NCBI GenBank assembly: GCA_016648135.1
Contig: JADDOH010001997.1
Location: 186,001-250,000, forward strand
Source: Agrypnia vestita
Taxonomy: Eukaryota > Arthropoda > Insecta > Trichoptera > Phryganeidae
Direction of reading: 5' to 3'
Length of the DNA: 64,000 nt
Shown here: piece after piece, positions 34,009-44,051 of the stretch
Layout of the letters: each line of letters opens with the position of its first letter
How positions within the stretch are numbered: position 1 is the stretch's first letter
The notes under the pieces: generated by a model
What the model saw: only the letters and a program-made list of their open reading frames with translations
Told to the model about the DNA's origin: nothing
Database searches by the model: none
Made by a program: the position numbers and the translations under genes

Positions 34009-34828
34009 AAATGTAGAATTGATGAATTTGGCATTGTATTAAATAAGGCTAAAATTGTCCCAAATATGCAAGTGTACGTAAATAAAAAATCTGATTATAC
34101 TAAAAATTTAGTAAACTGGGTTACAAAGGCGCATTACAACATTGTTCAAGCTAGTCAAATATGCTGACTGGCTTCAAGGCCCAATATTTTAATGCAGTAG
34201 ACAAATGGATTGCACATACAGCGGAAAACACAAGTTAACAAAAAAATATGTTTAGATTTCGAAATACTGTAATGATATTTCATACATTTTCTCTTAATGC
34301 AAAAATAAAGATCGAAATATTTCACACATCAAAAGAACATAAAGACGTGCCGCCTGTCACTTTGCCACCAACCTGATTATTTCTTGATTTTCTATCAGTT
34401 AGGTTGACATCTGAAAATAGTAAACAATAAGATACAAACAAGCTGACTGCCACATCCCTGCCGCTATTTTAAGGAGGTTTTCATCCGTCGACGGGCAAAC
34501 ATTGAATTTACATACTATCCATCAAGTGAGTGACTCATGAAGTGGTGAATTTCATATTGGTTTAATGTTGTCATATATCTATTATCTTTAATACATATTA
34601 TTAAAATTGAGTTTATAAAAGTGGTAAAGATATTGGGGAATTTGAAAAAAATTTTTTTTTTCTAATATATGTATAGACATATAAATAATTAATGCCACAC
34701 AGTTTTACATGAATACGTATTGCGTTCTCCACCAATCAAACGATCCGTTTCCGTAAAAATCTATGCTTTAAATGAACTTTTATTTTAATCCGACTTGAAA
34801 CAGCGGGTCAGAGTGGACAGCCAAAACA

Positions 34829-35075
34829 TTAACCGTTTTAGTGCTGAGCCATTTTCTTTAATTTCTATTGGTACAATAGGAAAAAATCATAGCTGCACAC
34901 AAACTATGAATTTGATAAAATATAAACTTCGCAGACACTCGGCAAGTTTATATTTTTTACCTATCTAACTAGCGTGCGAAGACACACTGATGTGAGCAGC
35001 GCCGTCACGCTTCACGCAATTTTAGAGAGGATGCAGAAGAAGCGCGATAGCGCTGCTTAGCACTTAAACGGTTAA
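34829..35075. mobile_element. piggyBac-like MITE with TTAA ends
   Basis: The left end is TTAACCGTTTTAGTGCTGAG and the right end is CTTAGCACTTAAACGGTTAA, an inverted pair bounded by TTAA, the piggyBac target site. It is about 247 bp with no coding capacity. Confidence 0.85.
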
Positions 35076-35280
35076 AAGAAAAAAATAACCAATCAAAATA
35101 AAAAATTTATACACTGGGATATTACCGAGTGGGTCAACAAAGCATATGGAGAAAATTGACCTACCAGTATTCCTTGTTGATACTTGCAGTAGTTTCCTCA
35201 TCATGGTATTTTTGTGCAACCCTGGCAAAGAGAAGACTACCAGTGCACCCAAATATAGTTATAGAAAATATTCAATTATA

Positions 35281-36911
35281 CAGGGTGTAACACAGTTAGT
35301 CCACAATACTTAACAGTATTCCTGCCTTGATTATGAGTCAAAAATGCTCAAATGGTCATGACCTTATAATGTCAATAGTTATAGAGTTATGCAATATCAA
35401 AGTTTGCATTTTTTTTTCAATATTTCTGGCTTATATTTTACAAAATGTTACATCAAAATTTCAGTCGAATCGGACTCATAGTTTTGTTTTGACCGCGTAT
35501 GGAAATGGGCGTGTCCGCGGATTTTAGAAAAATGGAAAAAGAGCAATATCGGTCGGTGATTTGATTCTTGTTTTGGAAAGGAAGCCGCGCAGCGAAATGA
35601 AAGAGCGCTTGGATGCTGTGTACGGTGACTCTTCTCCTTCGATGGCGACCGTCAAAAATTGGTTTAACGAGTTTCAATGTGGTCGCACATCGGTTTTTGA
35701 TGACCCACGCACAGGTGCCCCGAAAACGGCTATCACGGAGGATAACATAACAAAAATCCACGATCTCGTATTGGCAGACCGCTGATTGAAGGTGTGCGAC
35801 ATAGCTGAGATAATAGGCACCTCAAAAGACCGCATGTGTCATATCCTGCATGAAATTTTGGGCATGAGAAAGCTGTCAGCGCAATGGCTGCCGCATTTGC
35901 TCACTCCGGACAACAAGCGAAACCGTGAGACCACTTCAGAGCAGTGTTTGACGCTGTTTAAGCGCAATCAGAAGGAGTTTCTGCTTCGTTTTGTGACCGT
36001 CGACGAAACATGGATCCACTGGTACACACAAGAGACCAAGGAACAGTCGAAACAGTGGACTTCACCTGGCGAACGTGCACTGAAGAAGGTAAAGACATTC
36101 CTATCGGCTGGAAAGGTGATGACCACCGTTTTCTGGGATTCACAAGCTGTGATCTACACCGATTACCTGGAGAAGGGCAAAACGATCACAGGGCGGTACT
36201 ATGCCGAATTATTGGGCCGATTTGACGCTGAATTGCAGAAAAAACGGCCACATTTGGCGAAGAAAAAAGTGCTCTTCCACCATGACAACGCACCGGCTAA
36301 CACCTCCGCCCTCGCCACGGCCAAATCGGTCGAATTGGACTACGAACTGCTGCCCTATCCACCGTATTCTCCAGATTTGGCCCCGTGCGACTTCTTTTTG
36401 TTTCCAAACTTGAAAAAGTCACTCGCCGGGCAGAAATTTGAGTCGAATGAGGAGGTCATCACCGCCACGGAGGCCTACTTTGCAGACCTCGAGGAAACGT
36501 ATTTTTCAGACGGGTTAAAAAAATTGGAGCTTCTCTGGATCAAGTGTATCGAGCTAAAAGGAGATTACGTTGAGAAATAAATTGCCACTTTTCCAAAATT
36601 TTCGTTTTTCTTTTGTAGGCTAGGTACTTATTGGACCGCCCCCGTAAACCTTGCAGAAATTCCAATTGGAATTGGAAGGTTTTTATCATTTTATTTGACT
36701 TGTGGGTCAATGGGAATGAATTTTTCATATTTCATAGAAGTTACTGTAATAATTGTCCGATTTTTTATAAAAAATAAGTCAGAAATATTTTTAAAAAAAT
36801 GCAAACTTTGATGTCGCATATCTCCAGAACTATTGATATTAGGTCATTGTTGCTTGAATATTTTTGAATCAAAATTAAAGCAGAAATCTACCTGTAAATT
36901 ATTGTGGACTA
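35281..36911. mobile_element. Long-inverted-repeat element with mariner inside, copy 1
   Basis: The left arm starts at TA then CAGGGTGTAACACAGTTAG and runs about 150 bp (AATACTTAACAGTATTCCTG, ATGTCAATAGTTATAGAG, ATCAAAGTTTGCATTTTT). The right arm from about 36750 is its inverted copy (AAAAATGCAAACTTTGATG, GAACTATTGATATTAGG, CAGAAATCTACCTGTAAATT) and breaks off after GTGGACT at 36911, so the outer tip is lost. The same arm type flanks 42106-43961. Its own transposase is not visible; a mariner lies between the arms. Confidence 0.75.
35532..36580 (+). pseudogene. Mellifera-type mariner transposase, three lesions
   Basis: This is a DD34D transposase of the mariner family that would cut and paste its own element at TA sites. 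From ATG at 35532 the frame reads MEKEQYRSVI, then TGA at 35562-35564 and a one-base loss near 35575. It continues as KERLDAVYGDSSPSMATVK, WFNEFQCGRTSVFDDP to a second TGA at 35783-35785, then is open for 264 codons to TAA at 36578. Both TGA codons stand where CGA arginine is expected, typical of CpG decay. The catalytic aspartates survive in VTVDETW, FHHDNAP and YSPDLAPCD, with 34 residues between the last two. A terminal-repeat-like block (GTACTTATTGGACCGCCCCC) follows at 36625-36645, with no matching left end. Confidence 0.88.
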
Positions 36912-37248
36912 GATATAAAAATATAAAAAAGTATCATAAACATTCAATGAATTTAAATACCATGTAACACAACAAATGTTAAATTATGATAACGGAAAGC
37001 ATATGACTAAAAATCAAAAGCAGTATATAATTAATGCTGATGTAGACCTTTGGTTTTGTATTGATAAAATTTACCCTCTGAATTACGTTAATCTTATATG
37101 AAACAATAATTTTTTAATATAGAGGAGGCACAAAACTCGCTCAAACTTATGTTAAAAGTTACTGAATCATATCTTTTTACAGACTTTATTACTGAATCAA
37201 GTCTTTTCCTCAATGATGTAAAACTGTATAATAGACAAAAACAACATA
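36912..37248. other. No feature seen
   Basis: AT-rich DNA between two elements; nothing could be supported. Confidence 0.6.
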
Positions 37249-38323
37249 CAGTCCGTCCAACTTATTTGGAGAATGGAAGAGGGTGCCCCAATCGATATAG
37301 GGTGCTCACAGTCACAGCTCACATTAAGCAGTAAACGATGCGAGACAAAAACATAAAATGCAAGCCAACACACATATAAATTTATCAAAATATACATGTT
37401 GAGAGTCACAAAATGGTAAAATCAAATAAAAATATCATCATTTTCAACAGAAAAAACACAAACAATAATCAGGAATCTAGGAATCATGACCTGCATATTT
37501 AATCCTACAATACATAAGAATGACAATCGGGAAAGGGTCGGCTGTGTCAACTTGGTTTATAATTCTTCTTTAATTCAAAGCATAGATTTTTATGTTTTCC
37601 AGCAATCAAACAACCCATTTTTGTAAAAATCAAACAAACTATTACTACAAACCAAGTTGATTGATGCAACCGATCTTTAATGTGCGTAACAGAGTATTCC
37701 AAAATGAGAGATACATTTAAAAATATGTGAAATGTTAGTACTGTATACATAGTGTCGGATAATTCGTATAAGAACATACAGCACATAAGTAGCCGTATAT
37801 TTACCGACACTGTAAATCTGATAGATACATGAGTAAATGTATAAAATTCATACATTCTTCGGCTGATGACTCTCAAATAAAAGTTACCAACAATGATTTT
37901 TCCACTAATCCTTGTTTTTTTTTCCAGGTATAGATGTGTTTGTACCAACAAAAACACGGCCGCCTTGCCCTCTTTAACAATTTTGTAAATTGCCGAATCA
38001 GAAATGAAAAGAAAATTATCATACCTGATAAAAATGGAATAGTAAAATAAATATGTAATTATGGAAAAATCATTATAACGGCACGGCAGCAATAACCTGA
38101 AATGGTGGCAATGCGTCTATGAATGTAAGTAAACGGTATAATAGAGACTTTGAGACGTTGTTCCTTTTCAAAAAATGTGTGCATTTACAGAATAATTTCT
38201 AGAGTATAACTTTTAATAATTTTTGGCATGGTGACAAACAAAAATTTTCTTAAAAAACGATCAAAACATTCAATATGGCGTTGTTAGTTCCAAATTCATT
38301 CTCCAGATAAGTTGGACGGACTA
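37249..38323 (-). mobile_element. Tc1/mariner-like element with 28 bp ends
   Basis: The left end CAGTCCGTCCAACTTATT, GGAGAATG (37249-37275) is next to TA, and the right end CATTCTCCAGATAAGTTGG, ACGGACT (38297-38322) is the inverted copy, also next to TA. The 1075 bp length is close to a complete Tc1-like element, but only part of a transposase-like frame remains on the minus strand. Confidence 0.75.
37547..38092 (-). pseudogene. Decayed Tc1-like transposase frame
   Basis: A 181-codon minus-strand frame lies inside the element. The segment SDSAIYKIVKEGKAAVF resembles the helix-turn-helix of a Tc1-like transposase, and SGKIIVGNFYLRVISRRMYEF resembles the following linker (a pattern like DDFDLxVIRRxIxEFY). 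The rest of the frame is hydrophobic and not recognisable, which suggests a frameshift after about residue 75, and no DDE motifs are visible. The assignment depends on the enclosing terminal repeats plus the weak motif match. Confidence 0.45.
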
Positions 38324-40435
38324 TAGTAAAAATATACCTACACTTCTTCTTCTAAAGATCTTTTTAACATAAAACTAAAATATTACAATTTTAAGCAACT
38401 GTAGACCAAAAAAGATTTACATTAAAATTTTAATCTTCTTATTATATTTTTCTGTACAGAAAATTTTTCTGTAGAGTTCTGTACTGTATTTTTCTGTAGT
38501 TTCGGAAAATAATATAATTGAAGTAGATACACAAATAAAGAACACACAATTAAAAATGTTTAAATTATCAAAAATTATGCATAGACTCATTTTGTTTTTT
38601 TTCAAATTTTAATATTTTAAATATTATTCTGCTACCAATGTCATACAGTGGAAAAGGAATTCGTGATAATGTCTTCATGTATCAGAAATATATGTATATA
38701 TTTTATATCAATTGCTGCATATAATCGATCCTGCAATACATACATATGACTTAAGTCACATTGAAACGAAATTGCCATCTTATACAGATCAGAACATTCT
38801 TTTATGATTTCTATGTTCAAATGTTTTAATATATGTGCATAGTTTTTTTTCACAACTTTTCATCAAAATTTTATTAACGTTTTGGGATCGTTCTTTGGTT
38901 TTAGTAAATTAAATTACTTTTAAATGTTGCTGTAGTCAACAATAACTCCTGCGAACAAAAGAAAAACATTAAATATAAAATACATATTTAAAAATGAGGA
39001 TGCAGATTTATTTAATATTGTATGTGTTGTATTATAACAAATTTGAGATAGTTAATCTTTGAAACATTTTTTCTAGTCTTTTACAGAATATTCAGATGCA
39101 AAAATTTACACATTACTTCAAACTTTACTTACCAGTAAAGAAGGAACTTGTAGGATTAATTTTGCATTCCATCCACAAAGAACTAAAAAACTACTACTCT
39201 TATTCAAGTTATTGCCCAGAAGACCCACATTCTGCCGTATTATGAAAATAATTGGATTTTTGTTATTTTTGTGATTGTTACCCCAACATTAAAAAAATAA
39301 ACGGGACGTATTTATTTATGCCCGTGAATAATTATTTAATTTATATACATTTACGACTTTTGCAATTTAAATGAGGCCTTTGCAAAGTAATTGCGAATCT
39401 ACATGGTCTAATTGGTGTGTGAATCTACATCCTAATGGTGAATCTATCTGCCAATGTGTTTTATGAGGGGAATGTAAAGTATAAGGGATTCATAAATGAT
39501 TGTCATTAAAAACCCAAGACAGGAAGCAGAAATTGCATCCTGTGTTTTAATGTATACGTTTTTTGTTTGTATAATATTGTTTTTTGTATGTATAATATTT
39601 TCATATACGATGGCGCAATGTCACTTTTCAACAACCGACATTTGGGCAGTAATGGTATATTTAATTTAAAATAGTGGATTGTTTTGTCAGACTTCCCCGA
39701 TGTCTGGGTGTTCTTAAAAAATACCCGTTTATTTGATGTCGAAGTGATATTTATATCATGTAAACCAGTCATTTCAATCTGAAGTTTTACCTAAAATAAA
39801 AGATTTTGATGAGTATCATACAATATAATACTAATATTATTCAAAAAGTTTAATTTAAAGTAGAAATAAGTTTATTTCACACATATTTACTAATTTCTTC
39901 ATCCTAAGATTTCAAATACTAAATTAAAGCCAATATGACATTTGACAAATAATGTCTTGATGTTTCCCTATTTTTTGTGTTGGGTGTTGTGAGTGTTGGG
40001 GTACATAAATAAAAAATCTTGTTGCATTCAGAATACGGCCAATTGATTATAGTAAGTAGAATAAAATGAAAAAAAAACATGATCAATTAGATATTTGTCT
40101 TTTTAATAACCAATAGATTTACACAAATGCAGCAAATCTGTGAGAAGTTTCGTGGTGATGAATCTGAGATGTTATATCTCTCAGATCGAGGCTCTCTGAA
40201 TTTTTCCAATGAATTTTTGTGTATACATACTAAAAGTGACAGAAGTTTAAAGTTTTATATTATTATTACTTCTTTGGTGTAAGTCTGCCTAGATTCAAAC
40301 AATCTCTGATTAGATAGTCCAGATCTTGTCTCCATCTTGTTACTACTTTTCATTTGTCCTTGTTTTTGTTTTAAATTATTATAAACTTTATTCTGACGTA
40401 TTGTATGTTGTTCACATTATGTATTATATTTTATT
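38324..40435. other. No supported gene
   Basis: AT-rich DNA; minus frames at 38417-38605, 38641-38853 and 39506-39772 are unrecognised. Short T-rich direct repeats of TTTTTCTGTA occur at 38447-38500. Confidence 0.55.
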
Positions 40436-40533
40436 CAGGGTTCGAGGATATATATCATGATATACATCCCGATATATATCACGATATTTATGGCTTGATT
40501 TTTATCTTTGATATATATCCAAAAAAACTTTCT

Positions 40534-40728
40534 GCGGTCGTTAATAGATGGCACTAGTTGTATTTTAAAAAATGCCACAGATTGTTTTTTAAATGTTTGC
40601 AGTCATTACTAGATGGCGCTAGATGTATTTAAAAAAATACTACAAGTTATTTTTTTAATATCTGCAGTCGTTACTAGACGGCGCTAGTTGTATTTTAAAA
40701 AGTGCTACGTATGTTTTTTAGTTTATTT
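40534..40728. repeat. Three-copy 65 bp tandem repeat
   Basis: The units start at 40534, 40599 and 40664 with GCGGTCGTTAATAGATGGCA, GCAGTCATTACTAGATGGCG and GCAGTCGTTACTAGACGGCG, each followed by a TAGTTGTATTTTAAAAA-like stretch. They are probably subterminal repeats of the host hAT element. Confidence 0.85.
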
Positions 40729-40754
40729 TGTTTTTTTTATTATAATATATTTAT

Positions 40755-41774
40755 TTAATCAAAGTATGTACCATTGCTATCTATGCACTTTTGCCATCTC
40801 ATAGGTAGTTCATCGATCCTTTTACTAAAAAAACCATTCGGACGGGAATCAATAAAATCTTTGAAGGCGGTTTGGACTGCCCCATCGGAGTTGAATTTTT
40901 TCCTTAGCAAGAAGTTATCCAAATTTCGAAAAAAATGGTAATCTATTGGGGCAAGGTCCGGAGAGTACGGTGGATGTCTTAGACATTCCAATTGAAGCTC
41001 CTCTAATTTGGTAGCCGTCTGTTGTGCAGTGTGTGGTCTAGCGTTATCATGAAGCAGCAGTGGCCTAGAGCGATTAACCAGCCTCGGTTGTTTAGCAGCT
41101 AGCTTTTCCATCATGGTTTGCAGTTGCTGACAATAGACATCTGCCGTAATCGTCTGGCCAGATTTAAGAAAGCTGTAGTGAACGACACCAGCACTAGTCC
41201 ACCAAACGCTCACAAGTAACTTTTTTGGAGTCAATTTTCGCTTGGGGCATGGTTTGGCTGGTTCGGCAGGGTTCAGCCATTGCGATGAGCGCTTCCGATT
41301 ATCGTACAGGATCCACTTTTCATCACAGGTAATGATTCGATTTAAAATCCCTTCATTATTGTGCCGGTTGAGTAATGCAACGCAGCAGTCAACGCGCGTT
41401 TGTTGATTTGCTTCACTCAATTCGTGAGGTACCCACCTTTCAAGCTTTTTCACCTTACCAATTTGCTTCAAGTGGATTAAAACAGTTTTATCACTAACAC
41501 CGCAGCCTGCAGCTAACTCGGATGTGGTTTGCGATGGATCCGCTTCCACAATAGCCTTCAATTCTTCATTATCAACTTTGGTCTCCGGCCGTCCACGGGG
41601 CTTGTTCTGCAGGTCGAAATTTCCAGAACGAAAACGTTGGAACCAAAAACGCACTGTGTTTTCTTTTGCGGCACCGTCGCCATACACATCATTAATCCTT
41701 CGAGCCGTTTCTGCAGCACTGGTGCCACGGTGGAACTCGTACTCGTAAATAACGCGATATTTCAAGTTTTTCAT
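40755..41774 (-). CDS. Mariner transposase, cecropia type, uninterrupted
   Basis: A 339-residue transposase of the family that also gave the SETMAR transposase domain; it would bind its terminal repeats and catalyse cut-and-paste at TA. I start it at MKNLKYRV (ATG at 41774), because the 22 upstream codons (to 41840) are hydrophobic and unlike the family. The helix-turn-helix pair covers about residues 5-110 (EFHRGTSAAETARRIND, HLKQIGKVKKLERW), WVPHEL is at 114-119, and the catalytic aspartates are D151 (TCDEKW), D243 (LHDNARPH) and D278 (SPDLAPIDY), giving DD34D with a full set. The C-terminus ends in MRWQKCIDSNGTYFD. No stop or frameshift is present, so it may be recent. It sits inside the hAT element. 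Confidence 0.93.
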   Translation of the reverse strand: MKNLKYRVIYEYEFHRGTSAAETARRINDVYGDGAAKENTVRFWFQRFRSGNFDLQNKPRGRPETKVDNEELKAIVEADPSQTTSELAAGCGVSDKTVLIHLKQIGKVKKLERWVPHELSEANQQTRVDCCVALLNRHNNEGILNRIITCDEKWILYDNRKRSSQWLNPAEPAKPCPKRKLTPKKLLVSVWWTSAGVVHYSFLKSGQTITADVYCQQLQTMMEKLAAKQPRLVNRSRPLLLHDNARPHTAQQTATKLEELQLECLRHPPYSPDLAPIDYHFFRNLDNFLLRKKFNSDGAVQTAFKDFIDSRPNGFFSKRIDELPMRWQKCIDSNGTYFD

Positions 41775-41940
41775 TTTGTAAACTGAGTGACGCAAAGAAA
41801 AAAACAATTGAGGAAAAAACAAATGAATTATAATTTTCAAAACACAAATACATGAGTAAATAGCTGTATAAATTTGGATTTGGAATTCCTAACCAAAGAG
41901 AAGATATTTGAGATCAAATTTGCCAGTACGGCAAAACGCC

Positions 41941-41962
41941 AATTTCATATGTAAGGACCTAA
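41941..41962 (-). repeat. 5' terminal repeat of the cecropia-type mariner
   Basis: On the minus strand the end reads TTAGGTCCTTACATATGAAA and is next to TA, 167 bp upstream of the transposase start, as expected for a mariner 5' end. A matching 3' end was not found on the other side of the gene (40728-40754), so that end is lost or too diverged. Confidence 0.7.
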
Positions 41963-42326
41963 TATGTATTAGCTTTTTTCAGTATGCAGTTCATTTATTT
42001 AATAAATAAATAATAATTCATGTACAAAATAAATTTCCTAATTATTTCGATTGTATGAATCGATGTGTGCAAAAAAAGAGAAAAGAAGTATATACATTGT
42101 ATATACAGGGTGTACCAGAGCTAGCAGCAGAAACTTGGCCGGTAGATTCCTGACTATATTATGAGTCTAGAATGTTCAAGCAACCGTTACCTAATATCAC
42201 CGATTGCTGAGTTATCAACATTTAAAAAAAAAATCCAACATCATATTATAAGGGTTAAATATTACGTAATTTATTCAAATATATAATATTTGCAGGGTTC
42301 AATGACACATACTGATCTTGACCTAT

Positions 42327-42466
42327 ACACACATGATATATGACACATACAGAAGAAAACCACACGCAAAAAATACCAAAAAATAAAAAAAATACGCAAA
42401 AAAAAAACCACACGAAAAACACACATGATATATGACACATACAGAAGAAAACCACACGCAAAAAAT
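42327..42466. repeat. 48 bp direct repeat pair
   Basis: ACACACATGATATATGACAC and the following ATACAGAAGAAAACCACACG occur at 42327-42374 and again at 42419-42466, separated by an A-rich spacer (period 92 bp). Confidence 0.85.
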
Positions 42467-42759
42467 ATTCATAGTCATATAAATTTTACGCAAATTGTCA
42501 AAATGTACTATTCATTGCTTATAAAAATCGTGTTAATTTCATTCTGTATTATAATAGTGCTTAACTTCCGAAAAAAATGAACTAATTCCTTACATACAGC
42601 GTTGGGCGTCGAGCTCCGAGCTCCATATGTAACGTATGTACCTAAAGACATTGTCTTCATGTATCACGAACATACTTTTGAAAATGTGATACGTAATATA
42701 AAATATTAATTTTTAAAATAAAACACAAATCACTTTGTTTTCACCACTTTATTAGATTA

Positions 42760-42806
42760 AACAATCTACATGTTTTGAGAACAATTTTCTCTTCTTCAGG
42801 ATTATT
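42760..42806 (-). ncRNA. Hammerhead-ribozyme-like motif
   Basis: Read 5' to 3' on the minus strand: AATAATC (stem I), CTGAAGA (fits the CUGANGA core), AGAGAA-AATTG-TTCTC (stem II hairpin), AAA, ACATGT (two-pair stem III), A (cleavage position), GATTGTT (stem I). Stem I can form seven pairs, one of them G-U. The single departure from the core is A in place of G in GAAA, which would be expected to impair cleavage. Very short stem III is typical of hammerheads in Penelope-like elements and retrozymes. A and T-rich sequence follows as in such long terminal repeats. Confidence 0.5.
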
Positions 42807-42833
42807 GGTGTACTAAAAATTTAAAAAAGTTAA

Positions 42834-43232
42834 TTATTGGTTTTATATGAAGTTATTCAATGAATGAACGGGTTCTGTTTGTCAAGTACTATTCCACCAA
42901 AGAGACCCAAATTTTGTCTTCTGCGCATTCCCCCACTACGCCAAAAAATTTCAAGAAGTTTGCCAGCAACTGTACATTTCTGACAGTAAATTTCGTTACT
43001 TATTTTCATAATTATTGAATAAGTAACTATTGTACAAGTAATTATTGAAATATTAGTCATTATTGAAGTCTGTATATTGAGAAACCAGAAACTGACACTT
43101 CTAGCGATTATTGTTGATTATTACATGAATATAACCATCACAAAAAGTGTCTAAAAACAGCAATCGTGCGCGAAATTGCGCGGCAGACATAGTACATTCC
43201 GCGTTACGTACGGCCGGCATCCGACCGGTTAA
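42834..43232. mobile_element. piggyBac-like element, truncated copy
   Basis: The right end reads CCGGCATCCGACCGGTTAA, ending in TTAA at 43229-43232. The body matches 55450-55955 (TCAATGAATGAACGGGTTC, TTCTGACAGTAAATTTCG, TTCCGCGTTACGTACGG). The left part is missing and a family C MITE fragment interrupts it. Confidence 0.65.
42889..42972. mobile_element. Family C MITE fragment
   Basis: CTATTCCACCAAAGAGACCC to TTTGCCAGCAACTG matches the centre and right arm of 29604-29746; the left arm is deleted. It interrupts the piggyBac-like sequence just before ACATTTCTGACAG. Confidence 0.8.
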
Positions 43233-43323
43233 TGTTCATGTTCATTCATTACTTTTTAAATTTATAATATCTCAAATCTAAAATCAGAAATCATAAAAAA
43301 TATTTGAAAAAGGTTTAAAATAT

Positions 43324-43672
43324 ATGATTTCTCAAATGTGTTTAGTTGACGTTTTATAAAATTAATGCACATAGTCAAAAGTTGACCTGCATTGCTCATG
43401 CACATTTTAAGAAATATAAAGGAAGGAAAGATAATTACTTTAAAGTGTCTTCTTTACTATCTCTTTCTTTTCTTTATCTCAACGCGGCGGTAAAGTACAT
43501 AAATGATTTCTCAAGCGTGTTTAGCTTATGTCATATACATTTAATGGACATGGTCAAGAGGTGACGTGCATTCCTCATGAACATTTTAAGAAATATAGAG
43601 GAAGTAAAGATAATTACTGTAAAGCGTCTTATTTACTATTTATTTTTCAATGCGGCGGTAAAATAAATAAGC
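43324..43672. repeat. Two-copy tandem repeat of 179 bp
   Basis: Units at 43324 and 43503 share ATGATTTCTCAA, GTGTTTAG, ACATTTTAAGAAATATA, AAAGATAATTACT and GCGGCGGTAAA. The copies have diverged, so the duplication is not recent. Confidence 0.8.
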
Positions 43673-44051
43673 GTAACAGCTGCTGTTTACGATATGACCA
43701 TACATTTCGATTTCTATCCGAAAGGTTTTAATCATGTTTTTTTCGTTTGTGTTTATACAAATTAATTTTTGATTTTTCATATAAATTACTTTAACGATAG
43801 TTTAACGCTTGGCTGAAGCACAGGCTGAAAAAAATGCAAACTTTGAAGTCGATTATCTCCATAACTATTGATATTAGGTCATGGTTGCTTGAACATTTTA
43901 GACTCATAACACAAACAGGAATTTACCAGCCAAGTTTCTGCTACTAGCTCTGGTACACCCTGTATATCCAATTTTTGATATATATCGGATATACATCAAA
44001 ATATCCGATTTTTAATATAAATATCGGATTTTTTCGAACCCTGATTTTATT

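Larger units (their letters stand above)
42106..43961. mobile_element. Long-inverted-repeat Tc1/mariner-like element, copy 2
   Basis: CAGGGTGTACCAGAGCTAG at 42106 and CTAGCTCTGGTACACCCTG at 43943-43961 are terminal inverted repeats next to TA. The arms extend inward about 140 bp (TTCAAGCAACCGTTACC against GGTCATGGTTGCTTGAAC). It shares arm sequence with 35281-36911. The interior holds short tandem copies, a hammerhead-like motif, a piggyBac-like piece and a MITE fragment. No transposase was seen. Confidence 0.85.
40436..44043. mobile_element. hAT element hosting a nest of insertions
   Basis: The ends are perfect 10 bp inverted repeats, CAGGGTTCGA and TCGAACCCTG, flanked by the identical 8 bp duplication ATTTTATT at 40428-40435 and 44044-44051, diagnostic of hAT. 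Subterminal regions are dense in GATATATATC-type motifs on both sides (40446-40520 and 43973-44030). No hAT transposase is present. Inside lie a three-unit tandem repeat, a cecropia-type mariner and a long-inverted-repeat element that itself carries further insertions, so most of the 3.6 kb is younger DNA. Confidence 0.93.
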
